In this document: positions 52,703-61,801 of the stretch, piece after piece
Numbering within the stretch: the stretch's first letter is position 1
How the letters are laid out: each line of letters begins with the position of its first letter
Position numbers and translations under genes: made by a program
Assembly: GCF_004364575.1 (NCBI RefSeq)
Contig: NZ_SOAG01000015.1
Location: 1-64,000, forward strand
Reading direction: 5' to 3'
Origin: Myroides indicus
GTDB lineage: Bacteria > Bacteroidota > Bacteroidia > Flavobacteriales > Flavobacteriaceae
DNA length: 64,000 bases
Notes under the pieces: model-generated
The model's database searches: none
The model's input: only the letters and a program-made list of their open reading frames with translations
What the model was told of the DNA's origin: nothing

Positions 52703-54013
52703 ATGCAAAATCAATTTAAAACACATGTTAAGAATAATTTCTCAGAGCTGTATTCGGGGAGATTGCTCTTGGCGGTTAGCGGAGGAATTGACAGTGTAGT
52801 GCTAATGCACATATGTGCAGCGGCAGAATTAGATTTTGCAGTAGCTCATTGCAATTTTCATTTAAGAGGGGAAGACAGCGATGGCGATCAACAATTTGTT
52901 GAGAATTTGTCAAAAGGGATGGAAAAGGAGTGTTTGGTAGCCGAATTCAATACGGAAGAATATTCCCAAAAACAAAAAGTATCCATACAGATTGCTGCCA
53001 GAGAACTGCGCTATAGATGGTTTGATTCGTTATTAGAAGAAAACCAATATGATTTTTTATTAACTGCGCATCATTTAGATGACTCTATGGAAACTTTCTT
53101 GATAAACCTTTCAAGAGGAACAGGATTAGAAGGACTGTTAGGAATACCCGAACAGAATGGAAAAATCAGACGTCCGTTACTCATTTTTTCGAGAAAAGAA
53201 ATAGAAGAATACGCTCAGGAAAAAGGAATTTTATGGCGAGAAGATCGAACAAATAGTGAAACTAAATATTTGAGGAATAAAATTAGAAAAAATATTCTTC
53301 CTCTATTAAAAGATTTAAATAGCAATTTTGAACAATCGTTTGTCAATACAATTGCAAATTTAAAAGAAACATTTGTATTGAGTGAAGACGCAAGTAAGCT
53401 GCATTATGCAGAAGTAGTCACTCAAAAAAAAGATAGCTTGTGCTTTGATATAAAAAAAATTAAAAAACTGTCCTTGCCTAAAGCGTATCTTTATAAATGG
53501 CTTCAGCCTTATGGTTTTACGGCATGGAAGGATATTAAAAATCTATTAGATTCAGATTCGGGAAAAAAAATATATTCTGAGGACTATGTATTGTTAAAAA
53601 ACCGTGATGAATTAATCTTGTATTCAGCTGTTTTAGAGAGAAAAGAAGATAAATACTATTTAGAGCAAAATCAGCCATTGCACTATCCTTTAAAAATAAG
53701 TGTTGAATCTTATTGTGATGCCGAATTAGCTTTGGATAAGTCTTTTATATTGGTAGATGAAGACTTAATAAAATTTCCGCTTACAGTTCGCAAGGTTAAA
53801 GAGGGAGATAGCTTTAAACCTTTTGGAATGACCGGAACAAAAAAGGTGAATAAATATTTTAAAGATGAAAAATTCAGCCAGTTTCAAAAAGAAAACACAT
53901 GGTTATTATGTTCAGAAGACAAAATCATATGGATTATAGGAAACAGAATGGATGACCGATTTAAAATACAAGATACAACAACCAAAATTTTAAAAATTCA
54001 AACAACATTATGA
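52703..54013 (+). CDS. tilS: tRNA(Ile)-lysidine synthetase
   Basis: 436-residue enzyme that makes lysidine at position 34 of the tRNA for AUA codons. PP-loop SGGIDSVVLMH (residues 26-36), HCNFHLRGEDSDGDQQFV, TAHHLDDSMETFLINL, and the C-terminal domain (EGDSFKPFGMTGTKKVNKYF) are complete. It overlaps dsbD by 4 bases (ATGA). Confidence 0.95.
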   Translation: MQNQFKTHVKNNFSELYSGRLLLAVSGGIDSVVLMHICAAAELDFAVAHCNFHLRGEDSDGDQQFVENLSKGMEKECLVAEFNTEEYSQKQKVSIQIAARELRYRWFDSLLEENQYDFLLTAHHLDDSMETFLINLSRGTGLEGLLGIPEQNGKIRRPLLIFSRKEIEEYAQEKGILWREDRTNSETKYLRNKIRKNILPLLKDLNSNFEQSFVNTIANLKETFVLSEDASKLHYAEVVTQKKDSLCFDIKKIKKLSLPKAYLYKWLQPYGFTAWKDIKNLLDSDSGKKIYSEDYVLLKNRDELILYSAVLERKEDKYYLEQNQPLHYPLKISVESYCDAELALDKSFILVDEDLIKFPLTVRKVKEGDSFKPFGMTGTKKVNKYFKDEKFSQFQKENTWLLCSEDKIIWIIGNRMDDRFKIQDTTTKILKIQTTL

Positions 54014-55995
54014 AAAAAATAGCTTTTTTGCTACTGCTTTTAGTTTCGTTCGCATCAATTCAGGCTCAGGTTATGAATCCGGCGAAATGGCAGACTAAAA
54101 TTGAAAAAAAATCAGACACAGAGTTTATTATTACTTGGGATGGAATCGTAGAGGACGATTGGCATATGTATTCGCAATATACAGCGGAAGGAGGACCACT
54201 TCCGACGGAGTTTGTATATAACAATATTGATGGAAACTATGAATTGATTGGTGATGCTAAAGAAAGTGAGACTAAAACAGTTTACAACGATATATTTGAA
54301 GTAGATGAAACATATTTTGTAGGACCAGTTAAGCTAGTCCAGGAAATAAAATTAATCAATCCTGATACGCCTAACATTCAGGTAGAAATGGAATATCAAG
54401 TTTGTAAAGATGTTTGTATTAGTCAGAGTAATCTGTTTGTTTATGATTTAAAGACACTGGTGTCTAAAGAAGTAAAAAACTTTGAGGAAGCATCTATAGA
54501 CCAGGCAGAGACGAAAGATGTAGTAAAAAGTGAGAAATTGGCAGATGAAAATATAAAAATAGCACCTAAAACAGAAGACAGAAGTGTTTGGGGAATCTTT
54601 ATATGGTCTTTCTTAGGCGGGTTTGCAGCGTTGTTAACTCCATGTGTTTTTCCAATGATTCCAATGACAGTAAGTTTCTTCACTAAGCAAAGTAAAACAA
54701 AGGCTAAAGGAATCAGAAACGCAATTACTTATGGTTTGTCCATCATCGTTATTTATGTAGTTTTAGGATTAATTGTTACTAAGATTTTCGGAGCAGATGC
54801 ATTAAATGCACTATCAACAAATGTATGGTTTAATGTTATTTTCTTTGGAATATTAATTGTATTTGCAGCCTCTTTTTTAGGAGCTTTTGAAATTATGCTG
54901 CCTAATTCATGGGCTAATAAAGTAGATCGACAGGCAGACAGAGGTGGGCTGATAGGTATCTTTTTTATGGCGTTAGCATTAGCTATCGTTTCTTTTTCGT
55001 GTACAGGTCCTATTGTAGGGACCTTGTTGGTAGAAGCAGCTGCCAAAGGAGGAACCGCGCCTTTAATAGGTATGTTAGGGTTTTCGTTGGCGTTAGCATT
55101 ACCTTTTATGCTGTTTGCTATGTTTCCTGGGTGGTTAAATTCTATGCCTCGTTCAGGAGGATGGATGAATACAGTTAAAGTTTCTTTAGGATTTTTAGAA
55201 CTTGCATTAGCATTTAAATTCTTATCTAATGCTGATTTAGTATTGCAAAAACATTGGTTAGAGCGTGAAGTGTTTTTAGCTATTTGGATTGCGGTGTTTG
55301 GTGCTTGGGCAATTTATTTGTTTGGAAAAATTCAGTTACCGCATGATTCAAAGATTGAAAGAATTTCTGTTGGGCGATTATTTATGGCCTTGTTAGTATC
55401 TACTTTCACTATTTATATGATTCCGGGATTGTGGGGGGCGCCATTAAAATTAATTTCAGGCTTTCCGCCTCCAATGACTTATTCTGAAAGTCCTTATGGA
55501 GTAGGTGGTAAAGGAGGAAACGGATCAACTGCTGATTTTTCTTCATTGCCGGAAGGAGCTAAACTAGGAGCACATGACCTGATAGCTTTTACTGATTACC
55601 AACAGGGATTAGAATATGCAAAATCTGTAAATAAACCGATACTGCTTGATTTTACAGGATTTGCTTGTGTTAATTGCAGGAAAATGGAAGATTACGTTTG
55701 GTCAGACCCTTCGATATTGACAATGCTGAAAAACGACGTTGTATTGATTTCTTTATACGTTGATGATAAAAAAGAATTGCCTGAAAACGAACAGTATATT
55801 TCAGAAACAACAGGCAAGAAAATAAAAACTATCGGAAATAAATGGAGTGATTTTCAAATTGAAAAATATCACGCTAATGCACAGCCGTATTACGTGATTT
55901 TAGATGCAGAAGAAAACCGTTTAGCAGAACCGATAGGTTATACGCCAGATGCGGAGGAATATAAAATGTGGTTGGAAAGTGGATTAAAAAAGTAA
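54010..55995 (+). CDS. dsbD: Thiol:disulfide interchange protein DsbD
   Basis: 661 residues. Signal peptide MKKIAFLLLLLVSFASIQAQ, N-terminal periplasmic domain with the Cys pair in VCKDVCIS (about 132/136), an eight-helix membrane domain with Cys in LTPCVFPMIPM (about 212) and SFSCTGPIVG (about 330), and a C-terminal thioredoxin domain with CVNCRKME (about 553/556). It carries electrons from cytosolic thioredoxin to the periplasm, which c-type cytochrome assembly needs; the cbb3 subunits are in this window but not adjacent. Confidence 0.95.
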   Translation: MKKIAFLLLLLVSFASIQAQVMNPAKWQTKIEKKSDTEFIITWDGIVEDDWHMYSQYTAEGGPLPTEFVYNNIDGNYELIGDAKESETKTVYNDIFEVDETYFVGPVKLVQEIKLINPDTPNIQVEMEYQVCKDVCISQSNLFVYDLKTLVSKEVKNFEEASIDQAETKDVVKSEKLADENIKIAPKTEDRSVWGIFIWSFLGGFAALLTPCVFPMIPMTVSFFTKQSKTKAKGIRNAITYGLSIIVIYVVLGLIVTKIFGADALNALSTNVWFNVIFFGILIVFAASFLGAFEIMLPNSWANKVDRQADRGGLIGIFFMALALAIVSFSCTGPIVGTLLVEAAAKGGTAPLIGMLGFSLALALPFMLFAMFPGWLNSMPRSGGWMNTVKVSLGFLELALAFKFLSNADLVLQKHWLEREVFLAIWIAVFGAWAIYLFGKIQLPHDSKIERISVGRLFMALLVSTFTIYMIPGLWGAPLKLISGFPPPMTYSESPYGVGGKGGNGSTADFSSLPEGAKLGAHDLIAFTDYQQGLEYAKSVNKPILLDFTGFACVNCRKMEDYVWSDPSILTMLKNDVVLISLYVDDKKELPENEQYISETTGKKIKTIGNKWSDFQIEKYHANAQPYYVILDAEENRLAEPIGYTPDAEEYKMWLESGLKK

Positions 55996-56018
55996 GATAA
56001 ACCGATAAAATAATTAAA

Positions 56019-56864
56019 ATGAAAAAGACAATTATTGTATTAGCTTTTGCCTTGTTGGGTATTGGTGCTTATGCCCAAGTTCATACCCCGTCTACTAGTA
56101 CAAAAGCAGAAGTTCATCAGGTAGTAGGTTTAACTGATGTAAAAGTTGATTATTCAAGACCAAATATGCGAGGACGTCAAGTATATGGAGATTTAGTGCC
56201 TTATGGACGCCTGTGGAGAACTGGAGCTAATATGAATACGGTAGTTACGTTTGGCAATGATGTAGAAATTGATGGGAAAAAACTAAAAAAAGGATCTTAT
56301 TCGCTTTTTACAATCCCAAAAGTAGGAGAGTGGGAAGTAATTTTTTACTCAGATGTCAATAATTGGGGATTGCCAGCAAACTGGGATGACAGTAAAGTAG
56401 CACTTTCCACTAAAGTAGGAGTTTTAAATTCTAACCGAACAAATGAAACATTTACTATTGCTGTTAATAATGTTAATATTGATTATGCAGATTTAGAAAT
56501 TATATGGGAAAAAACAATTGTACCTGTTCGTTTTAAAGTACCAACGGATCAATTGGCAATGGAAAGTATAGAAACTACTTTTGATGGTCCTGCAATTGTA
56601 GATTACTATGCAGCTGCGGAATATTATTACCTGACAGACAAAAATATGAAATCAGCTTTACAATGGATAAACCAAGCCATAGAAAAATCCGGCGATAAGG
56701 TTCCTTACTATTTTGTTAGATTAAAATCGCAAATTCAGGCAAAATCCGGCGATAAAACTGCAGCAGTAGAAACAGCTAAAAAGGCTTTAGAATTAGCAGA
56801 AAAAGCCAATAATCAGGATTATGTGAAAATTAATAAAGACGCCATAAAAGAGTGGTCCAAATAG
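56019..56864 (+). CDS. DUF2911 domain secreted protein
   Basis: 281 residues: signal peptide MKKTIIVLAFALLGIGAYAQ, a DUF2911 domain (about 30-175; VKVDYSRPNMRGRQVYGDLV, YGRLWRTGANMNTVV, KGSYSLFTIPKVGEWEVIF) and a C-terminal helical TPR-like segment (SALQWINQAIEKSGDKVPYY). Function unknown, phylum-typical. 23 bases after dsbD; a terminator follows. Confidence 0.9.
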   Translation: MKKTIIVLAFALLGIGAYAQVHTPSTSTKAEVHQVVGLTDVKVDYSRPNMRGRQVYGDLVPYGRLWRTGANMNTVVTFGNDVEIDGKKLKKGSYSLFTIPKVGEWEVIFYSDVNNWGLPANWDDSKVALSTKVGVLNSNRTNETFTIAVNNVNIDYADLEIIWEKTIVPVRFKVPTDQLAMESIETTFDGPAIVDYYAAAEYYYLTDKNMKSALQWINQAIEKSGDKVPYYFVRLKSQIQAKSGDKTAAVETAKKALELAEKANNQDYVKINKDAIKEWSK

Positions 56865-56867
56865 TTT

Positions 56868-56895
56868 AAAAAAGATAGCTTCAGCTATCTTTTTT
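56868..56895 (+). terminator. Terminator of tilS-dsbD-DUF2911
   Basis: AAAAAAGATAGCT (56868-56880) / AGCTATCTTTTTT (56883-56895), 13 bases on each arm and a 2-base spacer, ending in a T run. Confidence 0.9.
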
Positions 56896-56907
56896 AGTTT
56901 TTAGTTA

Positions 56908-56938
56908 TTTTCTATCTGTTGTTAAAACAGTATCTTTG
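56908..56938 (+). promoter_or_regulatory. Promoter of purB (TTT-N20-TATCTTTG)
   Basis: TATCTTTG at 56931-56938 with a T-rich -33 element at 56908-56910; predicted start about 20 bases before the purB ATG. Confidence 0.55.
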
Positions 56939-56964
56939 CCCCTTAAACAACACAATTTAATATT

Positions 56965-58314
56965 ATGCTGACAGAATTAAACGCTATTTCACCAATTGAT
57001 GGACGCTATAGAAGTAAAACGAAATCTTTAGCCAGTTATTTTTCGGAAGAAGCTTTGATTAAATACAGGGTTTTGGTTGAGGTGGAATACTTTATTGCTC
57101 TCTGTGAATATGGAATTCCTCAGCTCAAAGATGTCCCAGCTTCTGTTTTTCCTGAATTACGTAAATTATATCAAGAATTTTCAACAGAAGATGCATTGTG
57201 GATTAAAGAAAAAGAGAAAATAACAAACCACGATGTTAAAGCAGTCGAATATTTTATTAAAAATGCTTTTGATAGTCTTAAGCTTGAAAAATATAAAGAG
57301 TTTATTCATTTTGGATTGACCTCCCAAGATATTAATAACACTTCTATTCCTTTGCAGACAAAGCATGCTTTTGAAGAGGTATACATGTCTGCTTTTATTG
57401 AATTGATAAACAAACTGAAAGAACTTAGTGTAGAGTGGAAAGACATACCGATGCTGGCACGTACACACGGACAACCAGCTTCACCTACGCGTTTAGGAAA
57501 AGAAATACATGTTTTTACAGAGCGTTTAGAAGAGCAGCTAAGACTATTGAATAATATACCTTTTGCAGCTAAATTTGGTGGTGCAACAGGTAATTTTAAT
57601 GCACATCATGTTGCTTATCCCGCACATAACTGGAAACAGTTCGGAACTGATTTTGTAGAACTTACCTTGGGATTAAAACATTCTTTTCCGACTACTCAGG
57701 TAGAACACTATGATCATTTTGCTGCTTTCTTTGATGCGTTAAAGCGTATTAATACTATTTTGATTGATTTAAACAGAGATATATGGACGTATGTTTCAAT
57801 GGATTATTTTAAACAAAAAATAAAACCAGGAGAAATTGGTTCGTCTGCAATGCCACATAAAGTAAATCCTATTGATTTTGAAAATTCAGAAGGCAATTTG
57901 GGAATAGCAAATGCTGTTTTTGAACATCTGGCAGCCAAACTTCCTATATCTCGTTTGCAGAGAGATTTGACGGATAGTACAGTTTTACGAAATATAGGAG
58001 TACCTTTAGGACATACATTAATTGCTTTTGAATCGACTTTAAAAGGATTGAATAAACTATTGTTAAACGAAAGTAAATTGACTCAAGATTTAGAAAATAA
58101 TTGGGCAGTAGTGGCAGAAGCAGTCCAAACTATTTTGAGAAGAGAAGGATATCCAAATCCTTACGAAGCTTTAAAAGATTTAACAAGGACCAATACAACT
58201 ATTAATAAAGAGTCTATTCATTCCTTTATTGAAACACTGAATATATCTGATACAATTAAAAATGAACTAAAACAAATTACTCCTCATAACTATTTGGGGA
58301 TAGAAAGTTGGTAG
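56965..58314 (+). CDS. purB: Adenylosuccinate lyase
   Basis: 449-residue enzyme of purine synthesis (cleaves SAICAR and adenylosuccinate). The start LTELNAISPIDGRYR, HFGLTSQDINNTS near residue 112, ARTHGQPASPTRLGKE near residue 169 and the superfamily signature GSSAMPHKVNPIDFEN near residue 292 are intact. The ELNAISP..GRY start identifies the E. coli-type branch. Own promoter; no terminator recognised, and degenerate sequence follows. Confidence 0.97.
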   Translation: MLTELNAISPIDGRYRSKTKSLASYFSEEALIKYRVLVEVEYFIALCEYGIPQLKDVPASVFPELRKLYQEFSTEDALWIKEKEKITNHDVKAVEYFIKNAFDSLKLEKYKEFIHFGLTSQDINNTSIPLQTKHAFEEVYMSAFIELINKLKELSVEWKDIPMLARTHGQPASPTRLGKEIHVFTERLEEQLRLLNNIPFAAKFGGATGNFNAHHVAYPAHNWKQFGTDFVELTLGLKHSFPTTQVEHYDHFAAFFDALKRINTILIDLNRDIWTYVSMDYFKQKIKPGEIGSSAMPHKVNPIDFENSEGNLGIANAVFEHLAAKLPISRLQRDLTDSTVLRNIGVPLGHTLIAFESTLKGLNKLLLNESKLTQDLENNWAVVAEAVQTILRREGYPNPYEALKDLTRTNTTINKESIHSFIETLNISDTIKNELKQITPHNYLGIESW

Positions 58315-58910
58315 TTACAAATCGATACTTTAGTTTTTTTTGATAGTTAAACTATTACTTAACTTAAGTAAAGTGTCTTTTGCTTTATAGATAATAGTTT
58401 TGTCTCCAATTTAAAAATGAGAATACGATAAAAATATTTGAACCTCCGGTATGGAGCTTCCATAATTGCCTACGATTTTATAGAGAAAAGCTGCTGATAG
58501 AAAAAGAAACTAGATATGAAACTTGTTTATATACAAAGTAGTACAGCCTATGTTTATGAAAAGGAGAATGAAATTCTAGATTTTGTATTTTTGGTAGGAA
58601 ACTATATCACAGCCATTTCGTACAACCAAATATGTAGAGGATGGAATAAGGTAGATACTTTATGAGTCTAGTGAAAAATAATACAAGGTACTGTGTTTAG
58701 GTATTTATACTAAGAATTGTCTGTAGTTCAATTTTTTTTACCTGAAAGAAGGGGGAGTAGTAGTAGAAAAAGCTGATGAATCTACAGACGAGGTAAATAT
58801 TTTGAGTTCCGTTGAAGTAAATAGCGTCTTATATTGGTATATCACCTATCTCTTTGAGTAGAATTAGAGCTAGAATTAAATGAAAAAGAGGTTATATAAA
58901 TCTCTTTATT
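58315..58910. other. 596-base stretch without an intact gene; degenerate coding remains
   Basis: The only start-to-stop frame of note is 58516-58665 on the plus strand (49 codons, MKLVYIQSSTAYVYEKENE and on). A second readable fragment at about 58743-58863 gives KKGGVVVEKADESTDEVNI and ends ITYLFE-stop, with stops and frame jumps in between. The first fragment vaguely recalls the roll of Crp/Fnr-type domains (YEKENEILDFVFLVGNYIT), but the similarity is too weak to name a family. Probably a decayed gene of about 500 bases. Confidence 0.4.
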
Positions 58911-59612
58911 TTATGCCATTCGGCTAAGATCAAGGAGCGATTCCTTGATAAGAGCCATTCCGATAGAGGCTTTTTCAGCGATAACTTCAATCTTGCGATT
59001 AAAATGCTTAGTAGAAGCAGGATGGAGATCAATGTAATAAATTAAAGAGTTAGCTTTCGCAAAATTAATTAATGAAGCTGCAGGATAGACTTGTAAAGAT
59101 GTACCGATAATTAGGACAATATCCGCCTCTTCGACATAGGAAATCGCGTGTTCTAATTCCGGAACCATTTCGCCAAACCATACAATATGAGGACGTAACG
59201 TATGTCCTTGTTCGTTTCGATCCAATACAGTTAAATCGTCCATCCAAGGATAAATTAAGCTTTCATTGATTTCGCTTCGAACTTTAAGCAATTCACCATG
59301 CAGGTGAATTACATCTTTACTTCCTGCACGTTCATGTAAATCATCTACATTTTGCGTGATTACCGTTGTTCTAAAATGCTGTTGAAGTTCAGCAATTGCA
59401 TAGTGTGCCGCATTGGGATTGCAAGTTAAAAGCTGTCGGCGGCGATCGTTGTAAAACTTTAAAACTACTTCTTTGTTTTTTACCCAGCCTATCGGTGAGG
59501 CAACTTCCATAATGTCGTGTCCTTCCCATAAACCATCCGCATCTCTAAAAGTTTTAATTCCGCTCTCTGCACTTATACCCGCTCCTGAAAGTACTACTAA
59601 ACGTTTTTCCAT
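58911..59612 (-). CDS. NAD-dependent sirtuin deacylase (SIRT5-like, class III)
   Basis: 233 residues from ATG 59612; the frame is open to 59669 but that would overlap the trmH promoter region. It contains the NAD motif SGAGISAESGIKTFRDADGLW, TQNVDDLHERAG with catalytic His in LHGELL, and the YNDRR segment typical of desuccinylase/demalonylase sirtuins. The four zinc cysteines of most sirtuins are absent between LHGELL and RPHIVWFGE. Divergent from trmH, 40 bases apart. Confidence 0.9.
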   Translation of the reverse strand: MEKRLVVLSGAGISAESGIKTFRDADGLWEGHDIMEVASPIGWVKNKEVVLKFYNDRRRQLLTCNPNAAHYAIAELQQHFRTTVITQNVDDLHERAGSKDVIHLHGELLKVRSEINESLIYPWMDDLTVLDRNEQGHTLRPHIVWFGEMVPELEHAISYVEEADIVLIIGTSLQVYPAASLINFAKANSLIYYIDLHPASTKHFNRKIEVIAEKASIGMALIKESLLDLSRMA

Positions 59613-59620
59613 AATATTCT

Positions 59621-59628
59621 TACCTTTG
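59621..59628 (+). promoter_or_regulatory. -7 box TACCTTTG of trmH
   Basis: Exact TAnnTTTG match 24 bases upstream of the trmH ATG at 59653, in the short region shared with the divergent sirtuin gene. The -33 element is T-rich and poorly spaced. Confidence 0.45.
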
Positions 59629-59652
59629 CCCTTTTGTTTAAAACTAAAGATA

Positions 59653-60336
59653 ATGAATATTTCAAACAAGCTATATCAAGATATTGGATACTTAGCTTAT
59701 TTAGAAACTTTTTTAACCGAGAATAGAATAGAGCGTTTTAAAGAGATTTTAGAAAACAGAACCAAACACATTACGGTCGTAGCAGAGGATGTTTATCAAT
59801 TACACAATACAAGTGCTGTAATGCGTAGTTGTGAAGTTTTTGGTGTCCAAAGTTTAAGTGTAATTGAACAAAAATTTGGTAAACGAATCGACAAGCAAAT
59901 TGCTCTTGGAGCAGAAAAGTGGGTCGATATTCATCGTTATAATTCGGTACAAGGTTGTATAGACTCAATTAAGGCTCAAGGGTATAAAGTTGTTGCTACC
60001 ACTCCGCATGGTAAAGCGCAGAACCTGGATAAGTTTGATTTATCGGCACCTGCAGCTATTTTTTTTGGGACGGAGAAAACCGGATTATCTCCTGAAATTA
60101 TAGAACAAGCAGATGATTATATTACAATTCCTATGGTTGGCTTTACTGAGAGCTTAAACATATCGGTTTCTGCAGCAATTATCATTCAAAGCTTAACAAC
60201 CAGATTAAGGGAGTCGGATATTAACTGGCAATTGTCAGAGCATGAGTTGTTAGCGAAGCAAATTGATTGGGCAAGAAAATCTATTAAAGACATTGATTTT
60301 ATCACAGAGAGATATTTAGAAATTCAGCACAGTTAG
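59653..60336 (+). CDS. trmH: SpoU-family tRNA/rRNA 2'-O-methyltransferase, TrmH-like
   Basis: 227 residues starting at MNISNKLYQ; the open frame to 59473 is the antisense of the sirtuin gene. SPOUT motifs: NTSAVMRSCEVFGVQSLSVIE (motif 1), FFGTEKTGLSPEII (motif 2) and IPMVGFTESLNISVSAAII (motif 3), which together form the SAM-binding knot. Likely methylates G18 of tRNA; the precise RNA target is inferred. A hairpin overlaps its stop codon. Confidence 0.9.
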   Translation: MNISNKLYQDIGYLAYLETFLTENRIERFKEILENRTKHITVVAEDVYQLHNTSAVMRSCEVFGVQSLSVIEQKFGKRIDKQIALGAEKWVDIHRYNSVQGCIDSIKAQGYKVVATTPHGKAQNLDKFDLSAPAAIFFGTEKTGLSPEIIEQADDYITIPMVGFTESLNISVSAAIIIQSLTTRLRESDINWQLSEHELLAKQIDWARKSIKDIDFITERYLEIQHS

Positions 60337-60365
60337 AATTTAGAGTATACTGTGCTAAATTTTTA
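60326..60365 (+). terminator. Hairpin at the end of trmH
   Basis: AGCACAGT (60326-60333) / ACTGTGCT (60349-60356), followed by AAATTTTTATT. The left arm is the last codons of trmH. Confidence 0.6.
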
Positions 60366-60372
60366 TTCATAT

Positions 60373-61161
60373 TTATTTTTGTTTTTTTCTCATTTTCATA
60401 TTGATAAATTCTACAATCAACGAAAAGGTAATAGCAAAATAGAGATATCCTTTCGGCACGGCTCCGATTTCTTTTCCTGCTAAAACAGCATGAGATAAGT
60501 GCATACTTTCAGTAGTCAGCATAAAACCTATCAAGATAAGGAATGAAAGAGCTAATATTTGAATGGATGGGTTTTTATTGACGAAATTGCCTACTGGAAC
60601 AGCAAAAATCATCATAATTCCAACGGAAACAACAACAGCAGCTATCATAATATATAGAGCTCCTTCAATGCCATTGGTCATTCCAACAGCGGTTAAAATA
60701 CTGTCAATAGAAAAAATAATATCTATCATCAGTATTTGTAAAATTATATTTCCAAATGATTTTCCAACGGTTTTGGATATTTGGGTTGGTTGATCGATAT
60801 CAGTATGGTGTTGAACATGGGATACTTTTTCGTGAATTTCTTTTGTAGATTTATAAATTAAGAAAATACCGCCTATTAGTAAAATTAATCCTTGTCCGTT
60901 GAGCTGAGCGCTAAACCATCCCCAATCAACCGAGAAAATTGTTTTTTTCATGGCAATTAGCCAGGTAACTCCAAACAGCAATGCAATTCGCATAAACATA
61001 GCTAAAAATAATCCCAGTTTAGTGGCTTTTTTTCGTTGATTTTCAGGGAGTTTTCCCGTAACTATCGAAATAAATATAATATTATCAATTCCGAGTACTA
61101 CTTCTAAAAAAGTAAGGGTTAAAAAAGCGATAATCGCGTCTGCTGTAAAAAGTACATCCAT
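60373..61161 (-). CDS. TerC-family integral membrane protein
   Basis: 262 residues with seven or more helices. The motif EVVLGIDNIIFISIVTGKLP near residue 21 and the second copy IDIIFSIDSILTAVGMT near residue 140 carry the paired acidic residues typical of TerC/Alx metal-export proteins. Role: probable manganese or calcium efflux, by family. The start ATG at 61161 was chosen over the TTG at 61167. Last gene of the murQ unit. Confidence 0.9.
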   Translation of the reverse strand: MDVLFTADAIIAFLTLTFLEVVLGIDNIIFISIVTGKLPENQRKKATKLGLFLAMFMRIALLFGVTWLIAMKKTIFSVDWGWFSAQLNGQGLILLIGGIFLIYKSTKEIHEKVSHVQHHTDIDQPTQISKTVGKSFGNIILQILMIDIIFSIDSILTAVGMTNGIEGALYIMIAAVVVSVGIMMIFAVPVGNFVNKNPSIQILALSFLILIGFMLTTESMHLSHAVLAGKEIGAVPKGYLYFAITFSLIVEFINMKMRKKQK

Positions 61162-61174
61162 AAACAAATTATTA

Positions 61175-61555
61175 TTAGTCGGCTATTTTTCGCAAAGTTC
61201 CTCTTTGTTTTCTATCATCTCCTACAAGACCATACTCAAACAGGCAAGTATCTCCATCCGTTGATATAATACGCATATTAATGGCTTTTTGCTCAGCCAT
61301 GTTTTTGGGATTTAGTTTTTGTAGTATAAATTCACAGTTGTTGACCCATCTTATACTGGCGGTATCTGTCTTACCTTCAAAAGTTTCAATTTCTATATTT
61401 TCGTTTCTTACAAAAGTAGAAACTTTGGTTTCTCCGTTAATTTCCGTTATAAATTCAAAGGTTCCTGTTCGGAAGTTGTCACAGTTTTTTTCTTGATTAT
61501 AGCATGCACCAAAAAAAATAAACAGAGGTAAAAAGCTTAAAAGTTTTAATTTCAT
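61175..61555 (-). CDS. Small lipoprotein of unknown function
   Basis: 126 residues; the start at 61555 (MKLKLLSFLPLFIFFGAC) gives a lipobox and avoids overlapping the preceding gene. The mature part has KNCDNFRTGTFEFITEINGETK, WVNNCEFILQKLNPKNMAEQK and a C-terminal GDDRKQRGTLRKI. Two mature cysteines could form a disulfide. Homologues in databases are often labelled DNA topoisomerase IV, which the sequence does not support. Function unknown. Confidence 0.75.
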   Translation of the reverse strand: MKLKLLSFLPLFIFFGACYNQEKNCDNFRTGTFEFITEINGETKVSTFVRNENIEIETFEGKTDTASIRWVNNCEFILQKLNPKNMAEQKAINMRIISTDGDTCLFEYGLVGDDRKQRGTLRKIAD

Positions 61556-61568
61556 AGTTTTAATTTTG

Positions 61569-61799
61569 TTAGTTTCCAAATATTGATTTCATGATGTTGT
61601 TTAGCCCTCTAAAAATTAAAAACATAGCCAACAGACAAATTATACATCCTATACTTAAAACAATATAAAAAAAAGGGTGATTTTGATTTGTGAATGCATT
61701 ATAAATAACTATTGGTCCTAAAAACAACAAAGGAACTGTACTAGCAAGATAAAAAACGCCTTTTTGTAATAATTTTCGATTAGTATGATTGTGCTCCAT
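61569..61799 (-). CDS. DUF6095-like two-helix membrane protein
   Basis: 76 residues: a charged start (MEHNHTNRKLLQKGV) then two helices (FYLASTVPLLFLGPIVIYNAF and PFFYIVLSIGCIICLLAMFL) and a short positively charged end. The pattern LxxTVPLLFxGPxVIYNAF is shared with flavobacterial DUF6095 proteins. Role unknown. Two bases after murQ. Confidence 0.7.
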   Translation of the reverse strand: MEHNHTNRKLLQKGVFYLASTVPLLFLGPIVIYNAFTNQNHPFFYIVLSIGCIICLLAMFLIFRGLNNIMKSIFGN

Positions 61800-61801
61800 G
61801 A

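Noticed and set aside
59473..59652. N-terminal extension of trmH
   Set aside because: Antisense to the sirtuin coding region; SpoU similarity begins at 59653.
61175..61555. DNA topoisomerase IV label for the small lipoprotein
   Set aside because: 126 residues with a lipobox and no topoisomerase motif; such labels are database errors.
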